The notes under the pieces: generated by a model | Database searches by the model: none | What the model was told of the DNA's origin: nothing | What the model saw: only the letters and a program-made list of their open reading frames with translations | Assembly (NCBI GenBank): GCA_963781105.1 | Contig: CAWAED010000013.1 | Coordinates: forward strand, 124,001 to 188,000 | Length of the DNA: 64,000 nucleotides | Source: Palsa-295 sp963781105 | GTDB taxonomy: Bacteria > Acidobacteriota > Terriglobia > Acidiferrales > UBA7541 | Direction of reading: 5' to 3' | Part shown: positions 33,795 to 43,175 of the stretch, one piece after another | How positions within the stretch are numbered: position 1 is the first letter of the stretch | How the letters are laid out: the number at the start of each line of letters is the position of its first letter | Made by a program: the position numbers and the translations under genes

Positions 33795-34412
33795 ATGTCT
33801 CTCTTTCCCATGTTTGTGAAGCTTCGCGACCGGCTGTGCGTCGTCGTGGGTGGCGGCCAGATCGCGGAAGCGAAGATCCCGGGATTGCTCGCGGCGGAGG
33901 CGAAAATACGGATCGTCGCTCCCGAAGTGACGGAGTCGCTCGCAGGACAAGCGCGCAGCGGGCAGATCGAGTGGCTGCGCAAGACGTTCGAGCCTGCGGA
34001 TCTGGCCGGCGCGTATCTGGTGGTTGCAGCTACTTCAGCGGTCGAAGTGAATCACGAAGTTTTCCGCGAAGCTGAGGCACGGGGGATTCTCTGCAATGCC
34101 GTGGATGATCCAGACTACTGCCATTTCTATTATCCGTCGGTGGTACGACGCGGGGCGCTGCAGATTGCCATCTCAACCGAAGGCTTGAGCCCCGCACTGG
34201 CGCAGCGTTTGCGTCGCGAGTTGGAAGCCCAGTTCGGGCCTGAATATGAGCCGTGGGTCAATTGGTTGGGAGCCGCGCGGAAATTCCTGCGCGCCGAGAA
34301 AGACGATCCGGAAGAAACGCGGCAGCTGCTGCATCAACTTGCCAGCCCCGAAATGTTTAGCAAATTTTTGCGCGGGTCCGGGCGCGCCTACGGCAACGGG
34401 AGTAATCGATGA
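33795..34412 (+). CDS. Precorrin-2 dehydrogenase / sirohydrochlorin ferrochelatase (CysG N-terminal type)
   Basis: 205 residues. NAD-binding start VKLRDRLCVVVGGGQIAEAKIPGLLAAEAKIRIVAPE, then NAVDDPDYCHFYYPSVVRRGALQIAISTEG, the Met8/CysG-B core with its catalytic Asp region (VDDP). It oxidises precorrin-2 and inserts iron to give sirohaem, the cofactor of the adjacent reductase. It overlaps the methyltransferase gene by 4 bp (ATGA). Together the two genes replace the fused CysG of enteric bacteria. Confidence 0.9.
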   Translation: MSLFPMFVKLRDRLCVVVGGGQIAEAKIPGLLAAEAKIRIVAPEVTESLAGQARSGQIEWLRKTFEPADLAGAYLVVAATSAVEVNHEVFREAEARGILCNAVDDPDYCHFYYPSVVRRGALQIAISTEGLSPALAQRLRRELEAQFGPEYEPWVNWLGAARKFLRAEKDDPEETRQLLHQLASPEMFSKFLRGSGRAYGNGSNR

Positions 34413-35185
34413 GTGGGAAAGTGTATCTGGTGGGCGGTGGACCGGGCGATCCCGAACTGCTCACGGTGAAAGCGGTGAAGATTTTGGGCCGCGCGAATAT
34501 CGTGTTGCATGATGCGCTGGTCAGCCGTGAAGTGCTTGCGCTGATCGCTCCATCGGCCGAATTGATTGACGTCGGCAAACGAGCCGGCCGGAAATTGCTC
34601 ACCCAGGAGGAGATCAATTCGCTTCTGGTGTCCTATGCTGAGTCGCACGAAATTGTGGTGCGGCTGAAAGGCGGCGACCCGCTCATTTTTGGCCGTGCAG
34701 GTGAGGAAATGACGACCTTGCGCGATGCCGGCATCGAATTTGAGATTGTTCCGGGGATTACCGCGGGCCTCGGTGCGGCCGCGGCGGCGGGAATTTCGCT
34801 CACCGACCGGCGATTCGCGTCGCAGGTTTTATTCACCACGATGCAGCGTGTCACACCGAACCGAGCCATTCAATGGGCGGGAATTTCCAGCACTACCACT
34901 CTAGTGATTTATATGCCCGGCCCCGATTATGGACACGTAGCGGAGCAACTGCGCGACGCTGGTTGGCCGCAGGATATGCCGTGCGCGATCATCTCGCATG
35001 CGAGCGGTTCGGATCAGGCGATCCGCACGACTTACTTGGCGGAGCTGGCCGCTCAAAGCACTCTCCTCGCGCCAGCCATCATTGTGGTGGGACGCGTTGC
35101 AACGCAAGCGGCTGAGGAAATTAGCCATGACTTTGGGCGCGCCGTCCCGTTCGCGGATATACCGCCAAAAACCCTCGTGATTTAG
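34409..35185 (+). CDS. cobA: Uroporphyrinogen-III C-methyltransferase
   Basis: 258 residues with tetrapyrrole methylase motifs: VYLVGGGPGDPELLTVKA at the N-terminus, VVRLKGGDPLIFGRAGEE (about 85-105) and PGITAGLGAAAAAGISLTDR (about 115-135). It uses SAM to methylate uroporphyrinogen III twice, giving precorrin-2 for the preceding enzyme. Last gene of the attenuated reductase - ferrochelatase - methyltransferase unit; start in the ATGA overlap. A cobA or sumT name is equally used; cysG-A is the fused homologue. Confidence 0.92.
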   Translation: MSGKVYLVGGGPGDPELLTVKAVKILGRANIVLHDALVSREVLALIAPSAELIDVGKRAGRKLLTQEEINSLLVSYAESHEIVVRLKGGDPLIFGRAGEEMTTLRDAGIEFEIVPGITAGLGAAAAAGISLTDRRFASQVLFTTMQRVTPNRAIQWAGISSTTTLVIYMPGPDYGHVAEQLRDAGWPQDMPCAIISHASGSDQAIRTTYLAELAAQSTLLAPAIIVVGRVATQAAEEISHDFGRAVPFADIPPKTLVI

Positions 35186-35429
35186 CTATTTCACAAGTAC
35201 GTCGCTAACCGCCGGGCAACCACGAGCATCATTCATAAAAAACTGTTCTGGAATGGCCACGCCTGAACTATAATCCGCCAGATTTCTTTGGGACACGCTC
35301 CCTACTCCCTTTTGGGTTTCCATCGAATTCTGAAGTCAGCAATTCGCCCGCTCGCCGCGGGTATTGTGACGACGCAAACGGGTGCGCTGCGCGACCACCA
35401 CCGGCGGAAGCGTTTCTTAGGAGGCGGAC

Positions 35430-36959
35430 ATGCGATGTATAGAGCGGCTGGCTATTCTCTGTGCCGCGGCGCTTTTTTTGGCCGCGCCCGGCTTTGCCGA
35501 CGACAAGAATCCCCGGTCGAGCGACAACTCCGCCAATCCGGCCGCGAACACCCCGGCGAGCGATTCCAGCGCGAAGCCCGCAGCTTCATCCCAGCCCGCG
35601 ACGTCGTCCGAACTCTCCGTCACTGCGGCAGCCGCAGCGCCAGCCACAGCGGCCGCGAGTCCGGCGAGCGCTGCTCCGGTTCCTCCTCCGCCGCAGGCTT
35701 CGGATCAGTCTGATTACAGCGAGCCAAGGTTCATACCGATGCCCGCTGTGGACGGCAACCCAGGATTATTCACACTGGAAACCGGCGAGACGCTACCCAA
35801 ACACGGCATTTCGGCGGCCGTCGCGCTGAATAAATTTTCGCGCATGCCGGGAGACATCACCTCGCTTCAGTTGGTTCCTTCTGCTGCATACGGCGTTACC
35901 AACTGGTTCTCGCTGTTTTTTCAGATGGATGCGATGGATCATCTTCACGTCGGAACGCCGAGCCGGTTGAGTCTCGCACCGGTCAATGCGGCTAATCCCC
36001 AATACTTGAACACGATCTACCCTTCGGTGATCCCTTCGACGGGTTTCCCGCCCGCGTATGTTGAGGACTTCCCTTTCGCGTCGCACAGCGGCCAGGGAAC
36101 GGGTGAGATTGACCTTGGTCTCAAGCTCGGGCTGCTATCGGAGCGCCGCGGAAAACCGCTCAGCCTTTCCATTCGCAACGATTTCTTCATTCCCACTAAG
36201 ACCGGCTTGACTGCTCTCCTCAACAATCAGGTTCAGTACGGGAAGTTCAATTACGGAATTGGCGTGGAAGCCAGCAAGACGATCATGCACCGCAGTATGA
36301 CCGCCACGGCGAACTGGTCGTATCGTTTCACTCGCAATTCCAGTTTCAACACGACCGTCGGCGGCACGCCTGAGACTGTGGTGCTAAATCTCGCGGACCA
36401 AATGCAAGTGGGTGGCGGGTTCATAGTCTTTCCCGACAAGCGTTTCCAAATCATGACGGAATACGACGCCACGATTTACATCGGCAAGGGGATTCAGAAC
36501 ACGTCTTTCGGCGCGCGCGATCCCGTGGACAACATCACCGGCGTGCGGATTTATGGATTTAAGGGCGCCGCAGTGGATCTAGGTTACCGCTACTCACTGG
36601 ATCTCACCAACCATCGCGATCGCAATGGGTTTGTGCTCAAACTCGCGGCCGCCAGCTGGCCGGGAAAACCGCTGCCTCCGGACAATCTCACGTCTTCGTG
36701 CTCGGTCGACAAAACTTCCGTGATCGAGGGCTCGAGCGAATACGTCACGGCTAGCACACGTGCCACCGACACGAACGGGCATCCATTGACGTACATCTGG
36801 ACAGCCACGGGCGGAAAGCTCAGTGGAGTGGGACCGTACGTTCGCTGGGACTACGCGGGAGTCGCCCCGGGGACCTACACGCTCACTTCGCGTGTGGACG
36901 ATGGCGCGGGCAAGACGTCCAGCTGCTCCGCAACCGTGACTGTCCAGCCCAAGCAATAG
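35430..36959 (+). CDS. Outer-membrane beta-barrel protein with C-terminal Ig/PKD-like domain
   Basis: 509 residues: signal peptide (LAILCAAALFLAAPGFA), a long Ala/Pro/Ser linker (25-95), then an amphipathic beta-rich barrel region (about 105-420, for example NYGIGVEASKTIMHRSMTATANWSYRF). A C-terminal domain (about 425-505) has PLTYIWTATGGKLSG and YTLTSRVDDGAG, the pattern of PKD/Ig-like folds. AGGAGG lies 5 nt before the ATG. Likely an acidobacterial surface or transport porin; substrate unknown. Confidence 0.75.
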   Translation: MRCIERLAILCAAALFLAAPGFADDKNPRSSDNSANPAANTPASDSSAKPAASSQPATSSELSVTAAAAAPATAAASPASAAPVPPPPQASDQSDYSEPRFIPMPAVDGNPGLFTLETGETLPKHGISAAVALNKFSRMPGDITSLQLVPSAAYGVTNWFSLFFQMDAMDHLHVGTPSRLSLAPVNAANPQYLNTIYPSVIPSTGFPPAYVEDFPFASHSGQGTGEIDLGLKLGLLSERRGKPLSLSIRNDFFIPTKTGLTALLNNQVQYGKFNYGIGVEASKTIMHRSMTATANWSYRFTRNSSFNTTVGGTPETVVLNLADQMQVGGGFIVFPDKRFQIMTEYDATIYIGKGIQNTSFGARDPVDNITGVRIYGFKGAAVDLGYRYSLDLTNHRDRNGFVLKLAAASWPGKPLPPDNLTSSCSVDKTSVIEGSSEYVTASTRATDTNGHPLTYIWTATGGKLSGVGPYVRWDYAGVAPGTYTLTSRVDDGAGKTSSCSATVTVQPKQ

Positions 36960-37181
36960 CCGCTCGTATGGTAGCTGCGGCAGACGAAGCGGCCTCGTCG
37001 TAGTGCGGATTTTCCGCATTTGAAACTTCGACCGTTCCAAACTTGCAGTACTCAGTAGCAATTAGACTTATACGACTGCGTACTTTTACGAGCTTGTTAA
37101 CCTTCCCGTTTTGATTCTACACTCCGCGCCACATTGACACCGTAATGGCTCTAGTTCCAGCAAATCCGGAATTGTTCCCAT

Positions 37182-37199
37182 TTGGTGCTCGTTTTGCAA
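37182..37199 (+). promoter_or_regulatory. Sigma54-like promoter element
   Basis: TTGGTGCTCGTTTTGCAA has GG at -24 (37184-37185) and GC at -12 (37196-37197) separated by exactly 10 nt, the sigma54 spacing, with TTGG and TTGC boxes. It lies 40 bp before the ATG of the response-regulator fragment at 37239. Single-site match only; chance occurrence is possible. Confidence 0.45.
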
Positions 37200-37238
37200 T
37201 TGAGTTCAGAAAACGGAACTGAAAGGGGAACAAACACC

Positions 37239-37340
37239 ATGGTTAGCGGGACAGTTCTCACGACGACGCGCCCCATTTTGGCGACGGTTCTCATCGTGGA
37301 CGACGAGGACGCGTATCGAACTGGGAACTGGCAGCGGTGA
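37239..37340 (+). pseudogene. Response-regulator N-terminal fragment
   Basis: 33 codons encoding ILATVLIVDDEDAYR, the first strand and acidic pocket of a receiver domain, and then TGNWQR and a stop. No continuation of a receiver is found in any frame downstream, so the remainder was deleted and not merely shifted. GAAAGGGGAAC lies upstream as a ribosome site. A hybrid histidine kinase follows 221 bp later, suggesting the remains of a two-component operon. Confidence 0.5.
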
Positions 37341-37561
37341 CATCGCGACGATTCTGCTCACCTTGCTGATAACGAACGAGTTGGACTCGCTCTTGCTTGG
37401 TCAAACTTGTGCAACGGAAGGCTGCGTGCTCGCTTGACCAGTTCATGCGGAGGCTCCACACAAATGAGGAATCTGCGACGCGCATTGACGCACGTCGTGC
37501 CGGAGAACCCATCCCTTCATTCGAGTTCCCGCACCGACCGCCGCGAACGACGGGCGTGACG

Positions 37562-37920
37562 ATGACACACCCCACAGATCGCACGTGGCCTTCACGGCAA
37601 AACATCCATACGAAGGGCGAGTCGCAGGACGCATCGCCGAAAAATTCGCAGGGCCCATCCGTGGAAACGGCACAGCCGGACGCCGACGGGGCATTTCAAG
37701 TGGTGTTTGACACGAGCTCCGAAGCGCTCCTGCTGTTGAGCCGGCGAGGCGACGTACTCCAAGCCTATCCGCGGGCATGCGAGATGCTGCGATGCAAACG
37801 CGGGGGAGCTCGGGCAACGGCAGTCGCGGAGCGTCTAGCGCAACAGCTGCCGCAGCAATTTGCGGGCTGGTGCGCGTCACTGGCCGACGCGGAGGCTCCC
37901 TCGATGATTGACGGATTGGC
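37562..37920 (+). pseudogene. Displaced N-terminal segment of the hybrid histidine kinase (PAS-like)
   Basis: From ATG 37562 the frame encodes a PAS-like region (FQVVFDTSSEALLLLSRRG, YPRACEMLRCKRGG) up to ...EAPSMID. It then runs out of frame. The main kinase frame picks up at 37912 with RIGGENFLVC before MEEGSLVQRA. Thus a one-base deletion near 37909-37915 splits a single kinase gene. Confidence 0.65.
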
Positions 37921-37941
37921 GGGGAGAATTTCCTCGTTTGC

Positions 37942-39531
37942 ATGGAGGAAGGCTCTTTGGTCCAGCGTGCCGAACGGAAGTGGCGGCAGCTCGAAGCCGA
38001 GTTGATGACCATTCTCGACTCCGTGCAGGCCGGCGCCATTTTGCTCGATCCCTCAGGGCGAATCCGTTTCATAAACGCCCGGTTCAGCCAGTACTTTGGA
38101 ATGGATCACCGGCAGGTGCAATCGCTAGAAACGGTCGAGGATCTCCAAATCCTGATCGCGCCACGATTTCGCAACCCTGAGAGCTTCGCCGCACCATGGC
38201 GAGCGTTCGCCGCTGGTCAGGGTGATCCCAGGCATGACGAACTCGAAATGACGCGCCCGACCCGCCGAGTTTTGGAACGCTTTGCGCGTCCCGTTCTGCA
38301 AGAGGAAGGGCGCGCGATCGGCTGGCTGGAGCTTTACAGCGATGTGACCGGAGAGCGCCAAATTCAATCGAAGCTTCTGCAAACGGAAAAAATGGCGGCG
38401 GTGGGCCAACTGGTGTCCGACATCGCGCACGAATTGAACAATCCTCTGACGGCGATCATTGGGTACGGACAATTGTTGCTGGGTCACGGACTTTCGCCGG
38501 CCCAATTGGCCGAGGCGAATAAAATCTTTCAGGAAGCGGGGCGGGCGCGGCGGATCGTCAAGAATCTCCTGTACTTCGCGCGCGAAAATCAACCCGAGCG
38601 CACGCGCGTGGACTTGAACGAAATCGTCGAGCGTACCTTGGCGCTGCGTAGCTATGAGCTGAGAGTCGAGAACATTTTGGTGGAATGCGATCTCGCGGCC
38701 GGCTTGCCGGAAACCATGGCGGATCCATACCAATTGCAGCAGGTGGTGCTGAACCTGCTTGTAAACGCGGAACAGGCGTTGCTGCAAGATCGAGGCCAGG
38801 GTCACGTGAGGATTCGCACACGAACAGTAGGGGAAAATCGCATCGCCGTGGAAATATCCGACGATGGCCCCGGCATTCCGCGGGAAATTGCATCGCGCAT
38901 CTTCGATCCCTTTTTCACCACGAAACCGTCCGGTGTGGGCACGGGATTGGGCCTTTCAATCGTATACGGCATCGTGAAGCAGCATGACGGAGAAGTGATG
39001 CTCGATGCCCAGAATGGCGTGGGCGCCAAGTTCATCGTCGAGCTTCCCGTGATTGCGGTTCCCGCCGGCGCACGCACCGCAGAGATTCCGGAAACGCAAA
39101 ACCTACCGATTCATGCTTCCAAAGGCAGGATTCTCGTGGTCGAAGACGAACCTACCGTTGCACAACTGATCGTGGACGTCCTGCGGGAAGAAGGCCACCA
39201 AGTGGAGGCGGTGCTGGATAGTCAAGAAGGATTAACGCGTCTTTCGCGCGCACGATACGACTTGGTCATCTGTGATCTGCGCATGCCGCGCGTGGATGGT
39301 CCCGCTTTTTATGAAGCGCTCGTGCGTGCCGGCAGCTCCGCGCAAGATCGCATTATGTTCGTCACCGGAGACACACTCGCGCCCCGCACACTGCAATTTC
39401 TCGAAAGCAGCGGCCTGCCATATCTGTCCAAGCCGTTTCTAGTGGAAGAGCTGAAACTCGCGGTGAGCCGGCGCCTGGAACGAAACCACAAAGCTGCGCA
39501 CAAGAGCCGCGCGACGAGCCGGAGACCGTGA
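37942..39531 (+). CDS. Hybrid sensor histidine kinase with C-terminal receiver (5' part frameshifted)
   Basis: 529 residues from the first ATG in frame. PAS domain (about 15-140: TILDSVQAGAILLDPSGRIRF), HisKA with phospho-acceptor in SDIAHELNNPLTAIIGYG (about 165-182), HATPase (NVLVNAEQAL-type N box, DDGPGIP, GTGLGLSIVYG; about 270-370). A receiver domain (about 390-510) carries the phospho-Asp in LVICDLRMP. Residues before Met1 are encoded in another frame, see the 37562 entry. A GTGA overlap links it to the next gene. Probably cytosolic, as no membrane helix is visible. Confidence 0.85.
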   Translation: MEEGSLVQRAERKWRQLEAELMTILDSVQAGAILLDPSGRIRFINARFSQYFGMDHRQVQSLETVEDLQILIAPRFRNPESFAAPWRAFAAGQGDPRHDELEMTRPTRRVLERFARPVLQEEGRAIGWLELYSDVTGERQIQSKLLQTEKMAAVGQLVSDIAHELNNPLTAIIGYGQLLLGHGLSPAQLAEANKIFQEAGRARRIVKNLLYFARENQPERTRVDLNEIVERTLALRSYELRVENILVECDLAAGLPETMADPYQLQQVVLNLLVNAEQALLQDRGQGHVRIRTRTVGENRIAVEISDDGPGIPREIASRIFDPFFTTKPSGVGTGLGLSIVYGIVKQHDGEVMLDAQNGVGAKFIVELPVIAVPAGARTAEIPETQNLPIHASKGRILVVEDEPTVAQLIVDVLREEGHQVEAVLDSQEGLTRLSRARYDLVICDLRMPRVDGPAFYEALVRAGSSAQDRIMFVTGDTLAPRTLQFLESSGLPYLSKPFLVEELKLAVSRRLERNHKAAHKSRATSRRP

Positions 39532-40196
39532 TCGGTATGCCGACGAAAGTGCAGGAAAGGAAAATCGTGGCGTCATGCCGCGCGCTAATCGGCATCGGCG
39601 ATCGCGCGCTCGCCGCGGTCGTGGCGCGCGAGATTGAGCGTGGCAGTCCGGAGGGTTCCGCACTCATCGCGCGCAATCTATCGGATCTGGTAGACCTTAT
39701 GCAGCGGCACTCTCCCCGCGTGATTCTTCTGGATGATGACTTGGTGCACGGTGCGCCCTTGATGGAGTTGGTACGACAACTGACGGAAAGCTCGTCGGTC
39801 GTCTTATTGGCGGCGCCAGAACGTCAGGCGGAAGTGATTCGCCTGGTTGCCGAGGGTGACGTGGAATTCGTGACGCGCGTGGAAGGCTTTATTCCGCTGG
39901 CGGCAAGCCTCGTCGAGCGCCGTTTGCGGTGGGCGGCGCGCTCTGAATCCGCCCTAGCGGCTCCCTGGGCCGGCGTGCCGGAAGGTGTGGCGGAAATTTT
40001 TCGCCACGAAATCAATAATCCGCTCACCGGAATATTGGGCAACGCCGAATTGCTGCTCTCGCACGGCGCGCGCCTGCCGGCGATAGACATGCAACGGCTG
40101 CAAACGGTCGTGGACCTCGCAGTGCGCTTGCGCGAAACGATACGCCGGCTCAGCGACGCCTGGGAAAACCGCGCGCAGTCGGCGCGCGCCGGCTAG
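39528..40196 (+). CDS. Receiver-like/HisKA protein lacking an ATPase domain
   Basis: 222 residues, start GTG in the GTGA overlap with the kinase. The first 125 residues have receiver topology (RVILLDDDLVHGAPLMELVRQL). The C-terminal part has the H-box IFRHEINNPLTGILGNAELLL (about 155-176) and the second DHp helix, but the gene stops where a HATPase domain should begin. It may dock with the coupled hybrid kinase as a phosphotransfer (Hpt-like) or dimerisation partner. Whether truncated or purpose-built is unclear, but the stop is clean and coupling is intact. Confidence 0.75.
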   Translation: MIGMPTKVQERKIVASCRALIGIGDRALAAVVAREIERGSPEGSALIARNLSDLVDLMQRHSPRVILLDDDLVHGAPLMELVRQLTESSSVVLLAAPERQAEVIRLVAEGDVEFVTRVEGFIPLAASLVERRLRWAARSESALAAPWAGVPEGVAEIFRHEINNPLTGILGNAELLLSHGARLPAIDMQRLQTVVDLAVRLRETIRRLSDAWENRAQSARAG

Positions 40197-40295
40197 TACC
40201 CAACTCGCGATAGCAAGGTCAGCGCGCTTGTCATCCTTGGAGCTGGGTTTATCGTCGTTCTCCAGAGATTCCAACGCCGCGGCCAATCGGCGCAC

Positions 40296-42239
40296 TCATT
40301 TCGTTCCCTTCAGGTAACGATCGAACCAAACAATCGTGCGGCGAATCGCATCAATCTGGTTTTCGCGTTTCGCGAACCCGTGACCTTCATTCGAGTAATA
40401 ATGTGCGTCCACGGTTTTGCCGGCATCCTGCAACGTCTTCACGACTTGCTCGGCTTCTTCTTTCGGCACGCGTATGTCGTTGTCGCCCTGCAACACCAGC
40501 AGCGGTGCTTTGGCGTTCTTGATGTAGGTGAGTGGAGAATCGGCGTCATAAATCGCGCGGTCCTTTTCGGGATCGCCCAGCAACGATTTTTCGTACTGCT
40601 GCAGGAAGGGGTCTTCGTGCTGCAGCATCGTTAGCCAGTTGATGATGCCGTATTCTTCCACGGCTGCGGCCCACACATCCGGCGTTTTGCCGATGGCCAT
40701 CAGCGTCATGTAACCACCGTACGAGCCGCCGGTGATGCCGATTTTCTTGGAGTCAACATAACCGGTGGCTTCCAGGAATTTCGCGCCGTAGACTTCATCC
40801 TGTAGATCGCCGCCGCCCAGATCCTTCACGTTGGCTTTCTGAAAATCCATGCCGTAGCCGGTCGAACCGCGCACGTTGGGCGCGATGCAGATGTAACCGC
40901 GGGTGACAAGCGCAATCACCGTGCGGTTGAAATAGTCAGTCGTTTGTCCAGTGGGGCCGCCATGCGGCAACACGATCGCGGGATTTGAGCCATCGCGCTT
41001 CAAATTAAAAGGCACCCAGACGAACGCGCTGATGGTTTTCCCGTCGAGGCCTCGGTAGTGAACCGGTTGCGAAGGAGGGATTTTCGCCGCGGTGAGACTG
41101 GCGATTGCGGAATACGTCAGCTGGCGCGGTTCGCGTTTAGCGATGTCGCAAACCCACAAATCGGCCGGCTGCGTGGAGCTCTGATGTTCCACGAGCAATC
41201 GTCCTCCCAGACGCGCGAAGGGTCCCGGATTACCCGAGTAGCTGTTTAACCCCGGCTCGAGATTGATCTTGCTGCCGTGGTGCGTGGCGCTGTCAGCGAG
41301 ATATGCATCCACGCGACCGTCTTCGTTCACCGTGTACGTGAATTGCTTGCCGTCCGGCGAATAGTCTCCTGCGTTTACTTCCCATTTCAGGTCGGTCACC
41401 CAGGTGAGCTTCTTGGTGGCCACATCAAGTTCCGCCACGTTCAAATAACCACCCGGGCGGTCCGCAGAGAGGAGCAGCGTCCGGCCGTCGGGAGAAATCG
41501 AGGAGACGATGGTGCGGCGCTCTCCCTCGTGCGGCGTCAGGTTTTCCTTCTCGCCGGTGGCGACGTCGATGCGATACACGTCCGCGTCTGTGAATCCCGC
41601 GCTGAAGCGTGTGGAGTAGATGTACTTCCCGTCGGGACTCCACATCCCCTCATTCCACAGATGGTCCTGGCTCTTTTCATTGGTGAGGTTGCGCACGGCG
41701 TGCGTGGACCAGTCCATGATGGCGACGTCGGTCGCAGGCGACGTCTTCGGCTTGTACTGAACCGCCAGCAATTTCCCATTGGGCGACCACTCCGGGCTGG
41801 TTTCGGAAATTTCCGGCGTATTGGTCAGGTTCACAACCTCGCCGCCATTGCTAGGAATCGCGAAAAGGTCGTAAATTTCAGCGCCGCCGTGATCCGATTC
41901 AAAAACGATCCATTTGCCGTCAGGCGACCAAGCTGCGCCGGATTGGCGATCGTCGGACTGGCTGAGTTGGATCGGCCAGCCGCCGGCAGCGCTTACTTTC
42001 CAAAGGTTGTTGCGCCCGGTTAGGTTGGTGCTGAAGACGACCTCTTTCCCGTCGGGCGACCAGGCGCCGCCGCTGATGGAGCGTGTGAAGAAAAGATCGT
42101 CCACCGGAATCGGCGCCGCGCCCAGCGCTGGCAGCGACGCGATTGTTTTGGGGTCGGTGATCTCGCGCGTATCTGGAGAATCCGAAGCAAATAAGGTGAC
42201 CGCGCACACCAAGAGAAATGCCAAGCGGCTGAATTTCAC
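40296..42239 (-). CDS. S9-family (prolyl oligopeptidase/DPP-like) peptidase
   Basis: 647 residues with a signal peptide, a WD40/TolB-like beta-propeller (about 50-390, repeated WSPDGK motifs) and an S9 catalytic domain (about 400-645). The catalytic Ser lies in GGSYGGY, Asp in GDNDIRVP and His in NEGHGF. Exported serine peptidase that would trim oligopeptides or acyl-peptides. The first ATG gives a good signal peptide. Convergent with the two-component genes at 37-40 kb. Confidence 0.9.
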   Translation of the reverse strand: MKFSRLAFLLVCAVTLFASDSPDTREITDPKTIASLPALGAAPIPVDDLFFTRSISGGAWSPDGKEVVFSTNLTGRNNLWKVSAAGGWPIQLSQSDDRQSGAAWSPDGKWIVFESDHGGAEIYDLFAIPSNGGEVVNLTNTPEISETSPEWSPNGKLLAVQYKPKTSPATDVAIMDWSTHAVRNLTNEKSQDHLWNEGMWSPDGKYIYSTRFSAGFTDADVYRIDVATGEKENLTPHEGERRTIVSSISPDGRTLLLSADRPGGYLNVAELDVATKKLTWVTDLKWEVNAGDYSPDGKQFTYTVNEDGRVDAYLADSATHHGSKINLEPGLNSYSGNPGPFARLGGRLLVEHQSSTQPADLWVCDIAKREPRQLTYSAIASLTAAKIPPSQPVHYRGLDGKTISAFVWVPFNLKRDGSNPAIVLPHGGPTGQTTDYFNRTVIALVTRGYICIAPNVRGSTGYGMDFQKANVKDLGGGDLQDEVYGAKFLEATGYVDSKKIGITGGSYGGYMTLMAIGKTPDVWAAAVEEYGIINWLTMLQHEDPFLQQYEKSLLGDPEKDRAIYDADSPLTYIKNAKAPLLVLQGDNDIRVPKEEAEQVVKTLQDAGKTVDAHYYSNEGHGFAKRENQIDAIRRTIVWFDRYLKGTK

Positions 42240-42346
42240 AAGCGTCTCCTACGTAAGAGAAACGCGCCATCATAGGCCGCGACTGCGGAGGCAGTCAATG
42301 CGAGCTTCGCAGCGCAGGAAGACGACGATTGGGGGTCCGACAAGCT

Positions 42347-42655
42347 TCACCGGGCGATTTTCGTTTTGCCGTAGAGCGTGACTTTGCCGTCCACGACCAC
42401 GGCGAGGTAATGGCCGCCATCGAGGAACTGCATGACGCGTTTGCCGGAGCGCGCGAGTTGCGCCCAACGCGATTTTGTATTGGGATTCTGTTCGATGCCG
42501 CGCAACGGGCGACCCTCGAAATTGAAGTCAACCTGCCACAAGCGAGTGGTGGAAGTGCGTGCAGCAGGATACTTCACGCCATCAATTTCGGCGGTGCCAG
42601 CATGTTCTACAAGAATCTGCCGCCAGACCGAGACGAGGGTTTCTTCGAGCGTCAT
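42347..42655 (-). CDS. Conserved hypothetical small protein
   Basis: 102 residues, unrecognised. The pattern is soluble and mixed alpha/beta (ETLVSVWRQILVEHAG, RLWQVDFNFEGRPLRGIEQNP, GHYLAVVVDGKVTLYGK), with no Cys, signal peptide or membrane segment. Codon bias fits the neighbours. It stands alone between the S9 peptidase and PilZ genes. Confidence 0.6.
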   Translation of the reverse strand: MTLEETLVSVWRQILVEHAGTAEIDGVKYPAARTSTTRLWQVDFNFEGRPLRGIEQNPNTKSRWAQLARSGKRVMQFLDGGHYLAVVVDGKVTLYGKTKIAR

Positions 42656-42756
42656 ACTGAGGCGATTGTAAACCAGGCGAGCGGGAGCGGACAGCCAGAG
42701 CAGTGGCCGAAGCTACGGCTTACAAAGCGTCTTGCACGGGAACTGCGGTGCAAATA

Positions 42757-42802
42757 GAAAAACAGCCGGGAAGCTAGGCTGAGGGACCCGAGCCTCCCGG
42801 CT
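42757..42802 (-). terminator. Intrinsic terminator downstream of the PilZ gene
   Basis: Arms AGCCGGGA (42764-42771) and TCCCGGCT (42795-42802) are perfectly complementary and extended by inner AGGCT/AGCCT. On the minus strand the stem is followed by GTTTTTC. It lies 38 bp after the PilZ stop. Confidence 0.75.
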
Positions 42803-42839
42803 TTCTCACCCATCTCCGCAGGGTCTGGGTAAGAAACTC

Positions 42840-43175
42840 TTAGGCGGCGGATTCGCCGCTGCGCATAAACTCGTAACGTTCGATGGCTGCTGCTACTCCC
42901 ACTTCACCCGAATTTTCGGGACTGGTCCGCAGCACGCGGCCCAGACAGCGGACGCGGACAGGACCTGCTTGAGTAAGTTCGTGGGGCAAGGTCATGACGA
43001 TTTCGACCGGTGCACCGCTCCTCAACCCTTTGGGCAAGTGAAAATAAAGGCCACGGGAACTGACTTCCCGCGATTCAGTTGCAGCTTCACCAACGACGCT
43101 CTCGTCCGTCCAGCGGACGGTCAACGGAAGTCGCATGAGGAAACGGCGCGTTGCACGTCGCTCTTTTAGAGCCAC
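42840..43175 (-). CDS. PilZ-domain protein (probable c-di-GMP receptor)
   Basis: 111 residues. The N-terminal RATRRFLMRLPLTVRW carries the RxxxR c-di-GMP motif, and SREVSSRGLYFHLP supplies the D/NxSxxG-like second motif (S-x-x-G here). A single PilZ domain and no output, so it probably acts by binding a partner. Upstream (43245-43300) the word ACGTAGG appears twice near an AT-rich stretch that may hold its promoter. Confidence 0.85.
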   Translation of the reverse strand: MALKERRATRRFLMRLPLTVRWTDESVVGEAATESREVSSRGLYFHLPKGLRSGAPVEIVMTLPHELTQAGPVRVRCLGRVLRTSPENSGEVGVAAAIERYEFMRSGESAA

